From Acinetobacter ursingii DSM 16037 = CIP 107286 (GTDB lineage: Bacteria; Pseudomonadota; Gammaproteobacteria; Pseudomonadales; Moraxellaceae): a stretch of DNA of 64,000 bases. Location of the stretch: positions 644,063-708,062 of the forward strand of contig NZ_KB849717.1 in the NCBI RefSeq assembly GCF_000368825.1, given 5' to 3'. The notes below the pieces were generated by a model. It was not told the origin of the DNA. It ran no database searches and saw only the letters and a program-made list of their open reading frames with translations. A program made the position numbers and the translations under genes. This document shows, piece after piece, positions 36,285 through 46,757 of this stretch (positions are counted from its first letter, which is position 1; every line of letters starts with the position of its first letter).

Positions 36285-39200
36285 ATGGCTCAATTTTTTA
36301 TTCATCGCCCCATCTTTGCGTGGGTGATTGCATTGGTCATTATGTTGGCAGGGATTATCTCGCTGTCAAAAATGCCAATTTCACAGTATCCAACGATTGC
36401 GCCGCCCAAAATCTCGATTTCGGCGACGTATCCAGGTGCATCTGCTGAAACCATTGAAAACTCAGTAACACAGGTCATTGAGCAACAGTTAAATGGTTTG
36501 GATGGTTTACGTTATATCAGCTCTCAGAGTTTATCTAATGGTAGCGTTGCCATTGATGTTAACTTCAATCAAGGTGTCGATGCCAACATCGCGCAGGTTC
36601 AGGTTCAAAACAAACTGCAAACTGCCACAGCATCTTTACCTGAAGTGGTACAACGTCAAGGGATTACCATTAAGAAATCGGGCGCTAGTTTCTTACAGGT
36701 CGTTGCATTTTATTCACCCGATAATTCTCTATCTGGTGCATATATTAAAGATTATATTAACGCCAACATCAAAGACCCACTGAGCCGTGTCCCAGGTGTC
36801 GGTGAAGTACAGGTCTTTGGTGGTCAGTATTCAATGCGTATCTGGCTCGACCCTGCAAAACTAAATACCTACCAACTTACTCCTATTGATGTATCAAATG
36901 CAATTAAGGCACAAAATGCTCAGGTTGCAGTTGGTCAGGTTGGTGGTGCACCTGCTGTAGAAGGTCAAACCATCAATGCCACAATCAACGCTCAAAGTCT
37001 GTTACAGACACCAGAACAGTTCCGTAATATTTTCCTGAAGAATACTTCATCTGGTGCTCAGGTACGTTTAGGGGATGTAGCTCGCGTTGAATTAGGCTCG
37101 GAAAACTACCAGTTCAACTCAAAATATAATGGTAAAGAAGCAGGTGGTATTGCGATTCGTCTTTCAACAGGTGCAAACGCACTCGATACTGCGAACAACG
37201 TACAGACTGCTTTAGACAAACTTCGTCCCAACTATCCGGCTGGATTTAAAGATGAAATTGCGTTTGATACCACTCCATTCGTCAAGCTATCGATTGAAAA
37301 CGTAGTTCATACATTGGTTGAAGCAATCGTACTGGTATTTATCGTGATGTTCTTGTTCTTACAGAACTGGCGCGCGACGATTATTCCAACACTTGCAGTG
37401 CCTGTTGTTGTATTGGGTACATTTGCAGTCATTAATTTGTTTGGGTTTACCATCAACACACTTACCATGTTTGCCATGGTTCTCGCGATCGGCTTATTGG
37501 TCGATGATGCGATCGTCGTAGTGGAAAACGTCGAACGAATTATGCAGGAGGAACATCTTGAACCTGTACCTGCAACCGAAAAATCAATGCAACAGATCTC
37601 TGGCGCTCTTGTGGGTATTACTAGCGTTTTAACAGCAGTATTTGTGCCGATGGCTTTCTTTGGTGGAACAACAGGGGTCATTTACAGGCAATTCTCGATT
37701 ACGCTAGTGACAGCCATGATCTTCTCTTTGTTCATCGCGCTGACCTTTACTCCTGCGCTTTGTGCAACATTCTTGAAGCAGCACGATCCAGATAAAAAAC
37801 CAAGCAATAATATTTTTGCACGCTTTTTTAGATGGTTTAACGAGAGTTTCGACAAGCTTTCTTCTAAGTATCAAAATGGTGTCAACCATATGACACATCA
37901 TAAAATATTCTCAGGGATATTCTATGCTGTCATTATTGCTATTTTTGTCTTAGTGTTCCGTAATTTACCAACCTCGTTCCTACCTGATGAAGATCAGGGT
38001 GTGATCATGACACTGGTACAGTTACCTCCGAATGCTTCATTACAAAGAACAGATAAAACGCTTGATACGATTACTGATTATTTTATTGATCAGGAAAAGA
38101 AAAGTGTCGCTTCTATCTTTACCGTATCTGGCTTCTCATTTACAGGTCAGGGACAAAACCAAGGCTTGGCATTTGTTCGCTTAAAAGACTGGGCAGATCG
38201 TACATCAGATGACACTCAAATTGGTGCGATTGTTGGTCGAGCCATGCGCTTGAACGGCATGATTCAAGATGCCTCCATGATCTTCCCATTACAATTGCCA
38301 GCCATGCCTGAATTGGGTGTGAGTCAGGGCTTTGACTTCATGTTGAAAGACGTGGATGGTCAAGGACATCAAAAACTATTACAAGCTCGAAATACCATAC
38401 TGGGTCTTGCATCCAAAGATTCACGTTTGACCGCAGTACGTCCAAACGGCATGGAAGATACACCACAATACCAAATTGAAATTGATCAGGCGAAAGCTGG
38501 TGCCATGGGCGTTAGTCTGGCAGATATCAATAATACTATGAGTATTGCTTGGGGGAGTAGCTATGTAAACGACTTCCTCGACCGTGGTCGTATCAAGAAA
38601 GTCTATATGCAAGGCGAAGCCACTGCGCGAATGATGCCTGAAGATTTGGATAAATGGTATGTGCGTAATAGTGCGGGTACGATGGTTCCTTTCTCAGCAT
38701 TTACCACAGGCCACTGGAGCTATGGTTCACCGCGTCTAGAGCGCTATAACGGTGTATCATCCATGAACATTCAAGGTTCACCTGCCCCTGGCGTAAGTTC
38801 TGGTGAAGCGATGCAAGCCATGGAAGACATCATGCAAAAACTTCCATCTATGGGTCTTTCTGGATTTGACCATGAATGGACAGGACTTTCTTTAGAAGAA
38901 CGTGATTCTGGTCAATCAGGAACAGCGGTTTATGTTCTATCTTTGCTGATTGTATTCTTGTGTCTTGCCGCGTTATATGAAAGCTGGTCAATTCCATTTT
39001 CAGTGATGCTGGTGGTGCCATTAGGTGTATTAGGTGCCGTACTCCTCACCTACTTTGGCTTCCATGTTCTGCATAATCCAAACCTTTCCAATAACATCTA
39101 CTTTAGGGTAGCGATCATTGCCGTGATTGGTCTATCCGCGAAGAATGCGATCTTGATCGTTGAGTTCGCCAAAGAGTTACAGGAAAAAGGTGAAGAATTA

Positions 39201-39464
39201 TTTGATGCGACCATGCATGCTGCAAAAATGCGTTTACGTCCCATCATTATGACCACACTTGCCTTTGGCTTTGGTGTACTCCCACTTGCAATTTCTTCAG
39301 GTGCGGGTGCAGGAAGCCAGCACTCTGTTGGTTTCGGTGTACTCGGTGGCGTACTCAGTTCAACACTTTTAGGTATTTTCTTTATCCCTGTATTTTATGT
39401 ATGGATTCGTAGTATCTTTAAGTACAAACCAAAAACCCCAAATAATCAGGAGCAAACATCGTGA
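36285..39464 (+). CDS. adeJ: AdeJ RND-type multidrug efflux transporter
   Basis: Inner-membrane proton/drug antiporter, HAE1 family, exporting beta-lactams, tetracyclines, quinolones, dyes and detergents in Acinetobacter. The 1059-residue protein has the standard 12-helix plan with two large periplasmic loops: TM1 start FIHRPIFAWVIALVIMLAG, proton-relay aspartates in LAIGLLVDDAIVVVENVERI (about D407/D408), the switch-loop region, and TM10 VAIIAVIGLSAKNAILIVEFA. No frameshift or truncation. Its stop overlaps adeK. Confidence 0.97.
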   Translation: MAQFFIHRPIFAWVIALVIMLAGIISLSKMPISQYPTIAPPKISISATYPGASAETIENSVTQVIEQQLNGLDGLRYISSQSLSNGSVAIDVNFNQGVDANIAQVQVQNKLQTATASLPEVVQRQGITIKKSGASFLQVVAFYSPDNSLSGAYIKDYINANIKDPLSRVPGVGEVQVFGGQYSMRIWLDPAKLNTYQLTPIDVSNAIKAQNAQVAVGQVGGAPAVEGQTINATINAQSLLQTPEQFRNIFLKNTSSGAQVRLGDVARVELGSENYQFNSKYNGKEAGGIAIRLSTGANALDTANNVQTALDKLRPNYPAGFKDEIAFDTTPFVKLSIENVVHTLVEAIVLVFIVMFLFLQNWRATIIPTLAVPVVVLGTFAVINLFGFTINTLTMFAMVLAIGLLVDDAIVVVENVERIMQEEHLEPVPATEKSMQQISGALVGITSVLTAVFVPMAFFGGTTGVIYRQFSITLVTAMIFSLFIALTFTPALCATFLKQHDPDKKPSNNIFARFFRWFNESFDKLSSKYQNGVNHMTHHKIFSGIFYAVIIAIFVLVFRNLPTSFLPDEDQGVIMTLVQLPPNASLQRTDKTLDTITDYFIDQEKKSVASIFTVSGFSFTGQGQNQGLAFVRLKDWADRTSDDTQIGAIVGRAMRLNGMIQDASMIFPLQLPAMPELGVSQGFDFMLKDVDGQGHQKLLQARNTILGLASKDSRLTAVRPNGMEDTPQYQIEIDQAKAGAMGVSLADINNTMSIAWGSSYVNDFLDRGRIKKVYMQGEATARMMPEDLDKWYVRNSAGTMVPFSAFTTGHWSYGSPRLERYNGVSSMNIQGSPAPGVSSGEAMQAMEDIMQKLPSMGLSGFDHEWTGLSLEERDSGQSGTAVYVLSLLIVFLCLAALYESWSIPFSVMLVVPLGVLGAVLLTYFGFHVLHNPNLSNNIYFRVAIIAVIGLSAKNAILIVEFAKELQEKGEELFDATMHAAKMRLRPIIMTTLAFGFGVLPLAISSGAGAGSQHSVGFGVLGGVLSSTLLGIFFIPVFYVWIRSIFKYKPKTPNNQEQTS

Positions 39465-40915
39465 TGCAAAAAGTATGGTCTATTTCGGGTCGTAGCATTG
39501 CGGTATCTGCACTTGCGCTTGCTTTGACAGCTTGTCAAAGCATGCGTGGCCCAGAACCAGTGACAAAGGCCGATATTCCTGGAAGCTATAGTTATGGCGC
39601 TTCAGGTACATCTATTGCAGAACAAGGCTACAAAGACTTTTTCTCTGACCCTCGCTTATTGCAAGTGATTGAGTTGGCTCTAGACAATAACCGTGATCTT
39701 CGTACGGCGACTTTGAATATTCAACGCGCGCAGCAGCAATATCAAATTACTGAAAACAATCAGTTACCAACTATTGGTGCAAGTGGTAGTGCTGTTCGTC
39801 AAGTCACACCGACTCGTGATCCAAATAATCCTTATTCCACCTTTCAGGTCGGTTTAGGGGTGACCTCTTATGAGTTGGATTTTTGGGGACGTGTCCGTAG
39901 TCTAAAAGATGCTGCCCTCGATAATTATCTCGCGACGCAAAGTGCGCGTGATGCGACACAAATTAGTTTGGTCAGTCAGGTGGCTCAAGCTTGGTTAAGT
40001 TATTCTTTTGCTAGTGCGAATTTGAAACTGGCTGATCAGACCTTAAAAGCTCAACTTGATTCATATAATTTGAACAAAAAACGCTTTGATGTCGGGATCG
40101 ATAGTGAAGTTCCTTTACGTCAGGCGCAGATTTCTGTTGAAACTGCACGTAATGATGTAGCGAACTATAAAACCCAAATCGCGCAAGCACAAAACTTGTT
40201 AAATTTACTGGTCGGGCAACCTGTTCCACAGAACTTACTGCCAAATCAACCTGTTAAATCTGTAACACGTCAAAATTTATTTGCGACGGGCTTACCAAGT
40301 GACCTGTTGAATAATCGTCCTGATGTGAAATCTGCGGAATATCAATTGAGTGCCGCTGGCGCAAATATTGGCGCAGCAAAAGCAGCATTATTCCCGACGA
40401 TTAGCCTTACAGGTTCGGCAGGTTATGCGTCTGCTGAATTAAGCGATTTGTTTAAATCTGGCTCAGGTATGTGGTCAATTGGACCAAGTATTAACCTGCC
40501 AATCTTTGATTGGGGCACTCGTCGCGCGAACATCAAAATTTCTGAAACTGATCAGAAAATTGCATTGTCTGATTATGAAAAATCAATTCAGTCAGCATTC
40601 CGCGAAGTTAACGATGCATTAGCCACACGTGCCAATATCGGAGATCGTATCTCTGCGCAACGCCGTCTGGTGGAAGCAACCAATACAACCTACAACTTAT
40701 CTAATGCCCGCTTCCGCGCAGGTATTGATAACTACTTAACGGTATTGGATGCTCAGCGCTCATCTTACTCAGCAGAACAAGGCTTATTGTTACTTGAACA
40801 AGCCAATTTGAATAATCAAATTGAGCTTTACAAGACTCTGGGTGGTGGCGTTAAAGCCAATACTACAGATACTGTTGTTCATCAGCCATCAAGTGCTGAC
40901 TTGAAAAAACAGTAA
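39464..40915 (+). CDS. adeK: AdeK outer-membrane channel of the AdeIJK pump
   Basis: A 483-residue TolC/OprM-type lipoprotein that forms the exit duct. Lipobox LALTAC at about residue 24. The internal structural repeat is visible in two halves: NNRDLRTATLNIQRAQQQYQ and NRPDVKSAEYQLSAAGANIG, each starting a helical barrel strand pair, and PIFDWGTRRANIKISE. ATG 39464 is chosen; a GTG at 39461 would add one residue and both share the AGGAG at 39448. The gene overlaps the adeJ stop. A UUCG-loop terminator follows. Confidence 0.96.
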   Translation: MQKVWSISGRSIAVSALALALTACQSMRGPEPVTKADIPGSYSYGASGTSIAEQGYKDFFSDPRLLQVIELALDNNRDLRTATLNIQRAQQQYQITENNQLPTIGASGSAVRQVTPTRDPNNPYSTFQVGLGVTSYELDFWGRVRSLKDAALDNYLATQSARDATQISLVSQVAQAWLSYSFASANLKLADQTLKAQLDSYNLNKKRFDVGIDSEVPLRQAQISVETARNDVANYKTQIAQAQNLLNLLVGQPVPQNLLPNQPVKSVTRQNLFATGLPSDLLNNRPDVKSAEYQLSAAGANIGAAKAALFPTISLTGSAGYASAELSDLFKSGSGMWSIGPSINLPIFDWGTRRANIKISETDQKIALSDYEKSIQSAFREVNDALATRANIGDRISAQRRLVEATNTTYNLSNARFRAGIDNYLTVLDAQRSSYSAEQGLLLLEQANLNNQIELYKTLGGGVKANTTDTVVHQPSSADLKKQ

Positions 40916-40932
40916 TTCTCAATAGTTTGACT

Positions 40933-40956
40933 AAGCTCACTTCGGTGGGCTTTTTT
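40933..40956 (+). terminator. Terminator of the PAP2-adeIJK operon
   Basis: AAGCTCAC-TTCG-GTGGGCTT followed by TTTT: an eight-pair stem with a UUCG tetraloop, 18 bases after the adeK stop. Confidence 0.9.
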
Positions 40957-41014
40957 ATTGCATCTATATGACTTTTTTTATATCTTCATAACACCATTTT
41001 TAAAAAATAAGTAT

Positions 41015-41365
41015 ATGTTATTAAGTAATTTAGAAAGTATGCCAGGTTACCTCATCACACAACAACTTGATGTCGTGTACGGAAGCACTGTTCGTAGTAA
41101 ACATGCGGGACGCGATTTGCTTGCAGGTTTAAAAAATATCGTGGGCGGTGAACTCACCGCATATACAGAACTTCTAGAAGAATCCCGTCAGGAGGCTATG
41201 CAACGTATGATTGCTAAAGCTGAGCAATTAGGTGCAAATGCAATTGTAGGAATACGTTTCTCGACATCGAACATTGCACAAGGTGCATCCGAACTTTTTG
41301 TGTATGGTACAGCCGTGATTGTGCAACCTCATGCACCCAAACTCCCCGATCCTTTTAGTTCTTAA
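41015..41365 (+). CDS. YbjQ/UPF0145 family protein
   Basis: A 116-residue protein of the heavy-metal-binding (YbjQ) fold: TTQQLDVVYGSTVRSK-like strand at the start (ITQQLDVVYG), GGELTAYTELLEESRQEAMQRM in the middle and LGANAIVGIRFSTSNIA near the end. YbjQ folds as a pentameric ring, function unknown. ATG 41015 (MLLSNLESMPG) is preferred; the frame opens at a TTG farther upstream. It is followed 10 bases later by a paralogue, so the pair is an operon. Confidence 0.85.
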   Translation: MLLSNLESMPGYLITQQLDVVYGSTVRSKHAGRDLLAGLKNIVGGELTAYTELLEESRQEAMQRMIAKAEQLGANAIVGIRFSTSNIAQGASELFVYGTAVIVQPHAPKLPDPFSS

Positions 41366-41375
41366 GGCATAACTG

Positions 41376-41837
41376 ATGGAAAATCTTATTTTTCAGGTTG
41401 TTCTTTTTTTGATTCTTTGTGCTATTGGATGGGGTTTTGGTCGGTATTTTGAACGAAAACACTGGCGTGAACTTGAGCACAAAGAGCAGCAACTTGCTCA
41501 TATTCGCATTGATAGCAATCGCTTTGTCTATAGTGAATTATCAGGTCAATTTATTTCAAGTAATGTTGTGATTTCTCATGATTATTTTAAATACATCATT
41601 GCCAATATCCAGAATTTTTTTGGTGGTCGGCTCACCAGTTATGAAACCGTAGTCGATCGTGCACGAAGAGAAGCCATTGTCCGACTTAAACAAGAAGCTG
41701 TTCGTCACGGTGCAGATAAAATCATGGGACTACGTTTAAGTACCACGGAACTCGGGATGCAAGGCGGTATGGTTGAAGTATTTGCTTATGGAACAGCTAT
41801 TTTTGCTAAAGCTACAGTAGAACAATCAAGAAGTTGA
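41376..41837 (+). CDS. Membrane-anchored YbjQ-like paralogue
   Basis: A 153-residue protein with an N-terminal membrane helix (IFQVVLFLILCAIGWGFGRYF) followed by a YbjQ-like domain aligning with the upstream neighbour: GGRLTSYETVVDRARREAIVRLKQEA and HGADKIMGLRLSTTELGMQGG. Residue identity between the two domains is moderate, so this is an old duplication. It may anchor the soluble paralogue to the inner membrane. A 12-bp hairpin overlaps the stop codon. Confidence 0.82.
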   Translation: MENLIFQVVLFLILCAIGWGFGRYFERKHWRELEHKEQQLAHIRIDSNRFVYSELSGQFISSNVVISHDYFKYIIANIQNFFGGRLTSYETVVDRARREAIVRLKQEAVRHGADKIMGLRLSTTELGMQGGMVEVFAYGTAIFAKATVEQSRS

Positions 41838-41852
41838 AAGCAACTTCTTGAT
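41825..41852. terminator. 12-bp perfect hairpin overlapping a stop codon
   Basis: ATCAAGAAGTTG-AAAG-CAACTTCTTGAT; the stop TGA of the YbjQ paralogue (41835-41837) sits at the top of the stem. No T-run directly follows, so it may act in mRNA stability or termination between this gene and the convergent SDR gene. Confidence 0.6.
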
Positions 41853-41869
41853 AAAAGCCAATAAAGCTA

Positions 41870-42676
41870 TTATTTCACTTTCATTTTACGAATCATTTTA
41901 TAAAGTAAAGAAGGGGCTAAGCGAGAGATTAAAACACCTAGTTTTTCTTTAGTCCCCCCGACTACAATATATTCCTGTTCCTGCATAAGCGCCTTCACCA
42001 CTTCCTGCGCAAATTCATCGGCTTCAAGACCATTTTCAATTGCTTCATCCTGATGACCTTGTGGCTTTCCTTCGCCATTAAGCGCATTAAAAGACACATT
42101 GGTTTTAACAAAGCCTGGAAAGATCACCGAAACTCCAACGCCAAACTGTGCAATTTCAGCACGTAAGCTATTCGCCCACATATGAATCGCTGCTTTAGCT
42201 GCCGAATAACTAGCGCGATATTGAGTGCCTAACAAACCCGCCACACTAGACACAAAGGCAATTCGACCTGTTTTTTGCTGAATAAATGTCGGAAGTACGG
42301 TTTTAGTCAAATAAACTTGTGAAAAATAATCAATTTCCATAATCGCGCGTTCAGTTTGCATAGTGGTGTCCTGAATGAGCGCGCGTTGACTCAATCCTGC
42401 ATTGTTAATGAGCCAGTCAATTTTTCCTTTTTCTTCCAGAACTTGTACATAGGCATGGCGAATTTGAACTTCGTCGGTAATATCCGCAGCAATTGAAAGA
42501 TGTCGTTCAGGTTTAAATAAACTGATTCTGACATTTTCCAGTTCATCGTATCGGCGCGCGGTTAAGATAACCTGCGCTCCCTGTAATGCACATTCACGTG
42601 CCAAAGCTTTGCCTAAACCCGATGATGCCCCAGTAATCCAGACGACTTTATTTTCAAGTGTTGTTAACTTCGCCAT
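41870..42676 (-). CDS. Short-chain dehydrogenase/reductase (SDR)
   Basis: A 268-residue classical SDR. The nucleotide loop TGASSGLGKAL is near residues 15-25, NNAG at about 90-93, and the catalytic Ser-Tyr-Lys in VSSVAGLL and YRASYSAAKAAIHMW (Tyr and Lys near 158-162). NADPH preference is suggested by the basic residue after the second strand (TARRYDEL). The substrate is unknown; similar genes lie next to lipid metabolism genes in Acinetobacter. It starts 26 bases after the stop of the gene upstream (42702-43382) in the same direction, probably an operon. Confidence 0.9.
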   Translation of the reverse strand: MAKLTTLENKVVWITGASSGLGKALARECALQGAQVILTARRYDELENVRISLFKPERHLSIAADITDEVQIRHAYVQVLEEKGKIDWLINNAGLSQRALIQDTTMQTERAIMEIDYFSQVYLTKTVLPTFIQQKTGRIAFVSSVAGLLGTQYRASYSAAKAAIHMWANSLRAEIAQFGVGVSVIFPGFVKTNVSFNALNGEGKPQGHQDEAIENGLEADEFAQEVVKALMQEQEYIVVGGTKEKLGVLISRLAPSLLYKMIRKMKVK

Positions 42677-42701
42677 GTTTATTTCCTTATAAATAATGAA
42701 A

Positions 42702-43382
42702 CTATGTTTCTTTTTGCATAAAAATCAGAAAGTGTTCAATATATTCATTTGCTGTGCTTGAATCAATTTTTTCACCTAATTTTTCAAGACGTTTGTATCC
42801 TAGATGCGTGGTCATCTTAATCACACCATTAAGGGTTTTATCGACAACCAAATTAAATTTGAGCAGTTTCTTAGGCTTACGAATAAGACTGGTAACCCCC
42901 TCGTCCACAATCTGAGTCAGTACCTGAAATGCCTTAGGCACATAACTCATCTGCCCTTCGCGCACTTTTTCAATATGTGCAAAAGCTTCTTGAACCAAGG
43001 ATGGATCTAACTCATAACGAACATAAATTTGTCGATTATGCTCACTTAATAAATCTGAAAAATAGTTGACTAGCGGTGTTAATCGTTCATTGCTAAAAAA
43101 AGAAACAGACCACGGCATATATTTACGCATAGTCTCTAAAACCTGTTGAACTACTTTTTCTGATTCTGCGACATGCTTTTGCGCATCTACACTATTCTTT
43201 TGCTTTTGTTGATATAACAAATCGGCAAAGACCTGCTCAATAATTTCACAGGCAATTTCAGATAAGACATTCCCCAATGCCTTAGACTGACTTTGTTCAG
43301 CGCCCAAATTTAATTGGGTACGAATATTTTCAAAACGACCATGTGTTGCTTCATTAATTTTTAAAAAAACTGCATATCCCAT
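42702..43382 (-). CDS. Conserved hypothetical helical protein
   Basis: A 226-residue, soluble, mostly helical protein starting MGYAVFLKINEATHGRFENI. I see no signal peptide, membrane segment or catalytic motif, and recognise no family. A central segment (EKVVQQVLETMRKYMPWSVSFF) is amphipathic. It precedes the SDR gene by 26 bases. ATG at 43382 has GATGATGCA upstream, a weak ribosome site. Confidence 0.7.
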   Translation of the reverse strand: MGYAVFLKINEATHGRFENIRTQLNLGAEQSQSKALGNVLSEIACEIIEQVFADLLYQQKQKNSVDAQKHVAESEKVVQQVLETMRKYMPWSVSFFSNERLTPLVNYFSDLLSEHNRQIYVRYELDPSLVQEAFAHIEKVREGQMSYVPKAFQVLTQIVDEGVTSLIRKPKKLLKFNLVVDKTLNGVIKMTTHLGYKRLEKLGEKIDSSTANEYIEHFLIFMQKET

Positions 43383-43627
43383 TGCATCATCCCTAAATTC
43401 CTAACATCTTCTGTAGTTTGTTTTTATAGACCAGTGAAACATTGATCTGATGTAAATTTAACAAGTTTCGATTAAAACATAAACTTTTTTACTGACTCTA
43501 CAGATTACTTTTGCACCAAAATAGATAACAATTTTTTAGCCCAATCCAATCTGATCGTAACACGCCATTTTCATTGTTTTTTTGCTACAATAGATGCAAT
43601 TTTTTATACACTTTTGACTTTTAAATT

Positions 43628-46531
43628 ATGTCTGACGCAAACGCTCCATCTGCTCAAAACATTGCGACCACTTACGATCCGACTGAGATTGAAAAAAAAT
43701 GGTATCAAACTTGGGAACAACAAGGTTACTTTAAGCCATCTGGTCATGGTGAATCATTCTGTATCATGATTCCACCGCCGAATGTCACGGGTAGCTTGCA
43801 TATGGGACATGGTTTTAATAATACCATTATGGACGCTTTGACCCGTTATAACCGTATGATGGGAAAAAATACCTTATGGCAACCGGGAACGGATCATGCA
43901 GGTATCGCTACGCAAATGGTGGTTGAGCGTCAATTGGCCACGCAGAATGTCAGTCGTCATGACTTGGGGCGTGAGCAATTCATCGACAAAGTCTGGGAAT
44001 GGAAAGAACAATCTGGCGGCACCATTACCAAACAAATTCGTCGTTTGGGTTCTTCGGTTGACTGGTCGCGTGAACGTTTTACCATGGACGAAGGTTTATC
44101 TAATGCCGTTAAAGAAGTCTTTGTTCAACTGCATGAACAAGGTCTGATCTATCGTGGCAAACGCTTGGTCAACTGGGATCCAAAACTCCAAACTGCCCTA
44201 TCTGACCTTGAAGTTGAATCAGTTGAAGAAAAAGGCTCTTTGTGGCATTTCAAATATTTCTTTGAAGATAAATCTCTTAAAACCCAAGATGGCAATAACT
44301 ATCTCGTCGTTGCAACCACACGTCCTGAAACCTTATTAGGTGATAGTGCAGTTGCGGTACATCCTGAAGATGAACGTTATCAACATCTGATTGGCAAAAA
44401 TATCGTATTGCCGATTACTGGCCGTTTAGTGCCGATTGTTGCGGATGAGTATGTCGAAAAAGACTTTGGTACAGGCTGCGTCAAAATTACCCCTGCGCAT
44501 GACTTTAATGACTATGACCTAGGCAAACGTCATGACTTGCCAATTATCAATATTTTTAATAAAAATGCCGAAATTCTGGCTGATTTTGAATTTATTGCAA
44601 AAGCAGGCGAACAGATTTCAGCGACGATTGCGGCACCGACAGACTATATCGGTCTGGAGCGTTTTGCTGCACGTAAAAAATTGGTTGCACAGGCAGAAGC
44701 AGAAGGCTGGTTGGATCAAATTCAACCGTATGACTTAAAAGCACCTCGTGGCGACCGTTCAGGTGTCATTGTTGAGCCATTATTAACTGATCAATGGTAT
44801 GTGAAAATTGCACCGCTTGCCAAACCTGCGATTGAAGCGGTTCAAGATGGACGCATCAAGTTTGTTCCAGAGCAATATACCAATATGTATATGGCATGGA
44901 TGAACAACATTCAGGACTGGTGTATTTCACGTCAATTGTGGTGGGGTCATCGTATTCCTGCATGGTACGACGTTGATGGCAACATCTATGTCGGTCGTAA
45001 CGAAGAAGAAGTCCGTGCCAAACATAATATTGCTGACAATGTGACTTTACAGCAGGACGAAGATGTTTTGGATACTTGGTTCTCATCGGGTCTTTGGACA
45101 TTCTCCACCTTAGGCTGGACTGGTGATGCTGCCAAAGATAAAGAAAACTATTTCTTAAACACTTTCCACCCAACTGATGTGTTGGTGACTGGTTTTGACA
45201 TTATCTTCTTCTGGGTGGCACGCATGATCATGCTGACTATGCACTTTATGAAGAATGAAGATGGTACTGCACAAGTACCGTTCAAAACTGTGTACGTACA
45301 TGGTTTGGTTCGTGATGGCGAAGGTCAAAAAATGTCAAAATCTAAAGGGAATGTACTTGATCCTTTAGATTTGATTGACGGGATTGACTTGGAAAGTCTG
45401 GTGGCGAAACGTACTTTTGGTTTAATGAATCCAAAACAAGCTGAAAAGATTGAAAAATCAACGCGTAAAGAGTTTCCCGAAGGGATTAATGCTTACGGTA
45501 CAGATGCGGTACGTTTTACTTTCTGTGCACTTGCCAATACTGGCCGTGACATTAAGTTTGATTTAAAACGTGTCGAAGGCTATCGTAATTTCTGTAATAA
45601 AATCTGGAATGCCACTCGTTTTGTCTTGATGAATGTTGAAGGTCAAACTGTTGCTCAAGAAGCTCGCCCTGAGCTTTGGGAGCTTCCAGAACAATGGATC
45701 ATCAGCCGTTTGCAAAAAGCCGAACAAGCCGTTCATCAGGCATTTGCAACCTATCGCTTAGACCTTGCCGCGCAAACCATTTATGACTTTATCTGGAATG
45801 AATACTGCGACTGGTATGTCGAACTGACCAAGCCTGTGCTTAACGATGCCAATGTGTCAGAAGAACGTAAGGCAGAAGTTCGCCGTGTGTTGCTTACAGT
45901 GATGGAAGCTTCTTTACGTTTGGCACATCCACTCATGCCATACCTGACTGAAGAAATCTGGCAGACCCTTGCACCAATGATTGGTAAAGGTGGCGATACG
46001 ATCATGACGGCGCAATACCCTGTTCCTGAAGCAGCAAAAATCAATGAACAAGCCGAAGCAGATATGCAGTGGTTACAAGGCTTGATTGGTGCGGTACGTA
46101 ATATTCGTGGTGAAATGGGCTTAGGCAATGCACGTTTATTGCCTGTATTGCTGCAAAATATTTCTGATGCAGAACGTACTCAAATCGAGCGTATTGAACT
46201 GTTATTTAAAGCATTGGCTAAAGTTGAAAGTATTGAATTTTTGACGAAAGATCAAGAACCACCATTATCGTCTTCTAGTGTTGTCGGTCATGCGTCTGTC
46301 TTTGTTCCAATGAAAGGTTTGATTGATCCGAAAGCTGAACTGGGTCGTTTACAGAAAGACTTGGATAAAGTTCAAAAGCAACATGACCAGATTGCCAATA
46401 AACTAGGTAATGAAGGTTTTGTGGCAAAAGCACCTGTGGCGGTAGTTGAAGGTGAAAAAGCCAAGTTGGCTGAATGTGCGGATCAGTTAAGTAAGATTAA
46501 AGCAAGTATGGAGCAGATTGCTGCGCTTTAA
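43628..46531 (+). CDS. valS: Valyl-tRNA synthetase
   Basis: Class I synthetase of 967 residues with editing. HIGH motif variant [15 protein letters not shown] near residues 51-65, the CP1 editing domain in the 200-340 region ([15 protein letters not shown]), KMSKS near residue 565 ([17 protein letters not shown]), the C-terminal anticodon-binding part and a final coiled coil ([18 protein letters not shown]) typical of ValRS. ATG at 43628; a -10-like TACAAT lies at 43586. It is a single gene ended by a strong terminator. Confidence 0.97.
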   Translation: MSDANAPSAQNIATTYDPTEIEKKWYQTWEQQGYFKPSGHGESFCIMIPPPNVTGSLHMGHGFNNTIMDALTRYNRMMGKNTLWQPGTDHAGIATQMVVERQLATQNVSRHDLGREQFIDKVWEWKEQSGGTITKQIRRLGSSVDWSRERFTMDEGLSNAVKEVFVQLHEQGLIYRGKRLVNWDPKLQTALSDLEVESVEEKGSLWHFKYFFEDKSLKTQDGNNYLVVATTRPETLLGDSAVAVHPEDERYQHLIGKNIVLPITGRLVPIVADEYVEKDFGTGCVKITPAHDFNDYDLGKRHDLPIINIFNKNAEILADFEFIAKAGEQISATIAAPTDYIGLERFAARKKLVAQAEAEGWLDQIQPYDLKAPRGDRSGVIVEPLLTDQWYVKIAPLAKPAIEAVQDGRIKFVPEQYTNMYMAWMNNIQDWCISRQLWWGHRIPAWYDVDGNIYVGRNEEEVRAKHNIADNVTLQQDEDVLDTWFSSGLWTFSTLGWTGDAAKDKENYFLNTFHPTDVLVTGFDIIFFWVARMIMLTMHFMKNEDGTAQVPFKTVYVHGLVRDGEGQKMSKSKGNVLDPLDLIDGIDLESLVAKRTFGLMNPKQAEKIEKSTRKEFPEGINAYGTDAVRFTFCALANTGRDIKFDLKRVEGYRNFCNKIWNATRFVLMNVEGQTVAQEARPELWELPEQWIISRLQKAEQAVHQAFATYRLDLAAQTIYDFIWNEYCDWYVELTKPVLNDANVSEERKAEVRRVLLTVMEASLRLAHPLMPYLTEEIWQTLAPMIGKGGDTIMTAQYPVPEAAKINEQAEADMQWLQGLIGAVRNIRGEMGLGNARLLPVLLQNISDAERTQIERIELLFKALAKVESIEFLTKDQEPPLSSSSVVGHASVFVPMKGLIDPKAELGRLQKDLDKVQKQHDQIANKLGNEGFVAKAPVAVVEGEKAKLAECADQLSKIKASMEQIAAL

Positions 46532-46550
46532 AATACTTATTCTCAACATA

Positions 46551-46590
46551 AAAAATACCCATCCTAATTTTATTTAAGATGGGTATTTTT
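46551..46590 (+). terminator. Terminator after valS
   Basis: AAAAATACCCATC (46551-46563) pairs with GATGGGTATTTTT (46578-46590), 14-base loop, ending in a T-run. Confidence 0.88.
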
Positions 46591-46757
46591 ATGTCATTCA
46601 ATAAACAAGCTCAAATTAAAATATCATCTAGATAAATTTATGAAGTATCAATTTACATATAACCAATCCATAAGTTCGTTATCTTTTCTACATTAGCTCT
46701 CAATTAATTTGGGCTAAGTCCACTTAAAAATATTAAAACATGCATAATCTTCATATT

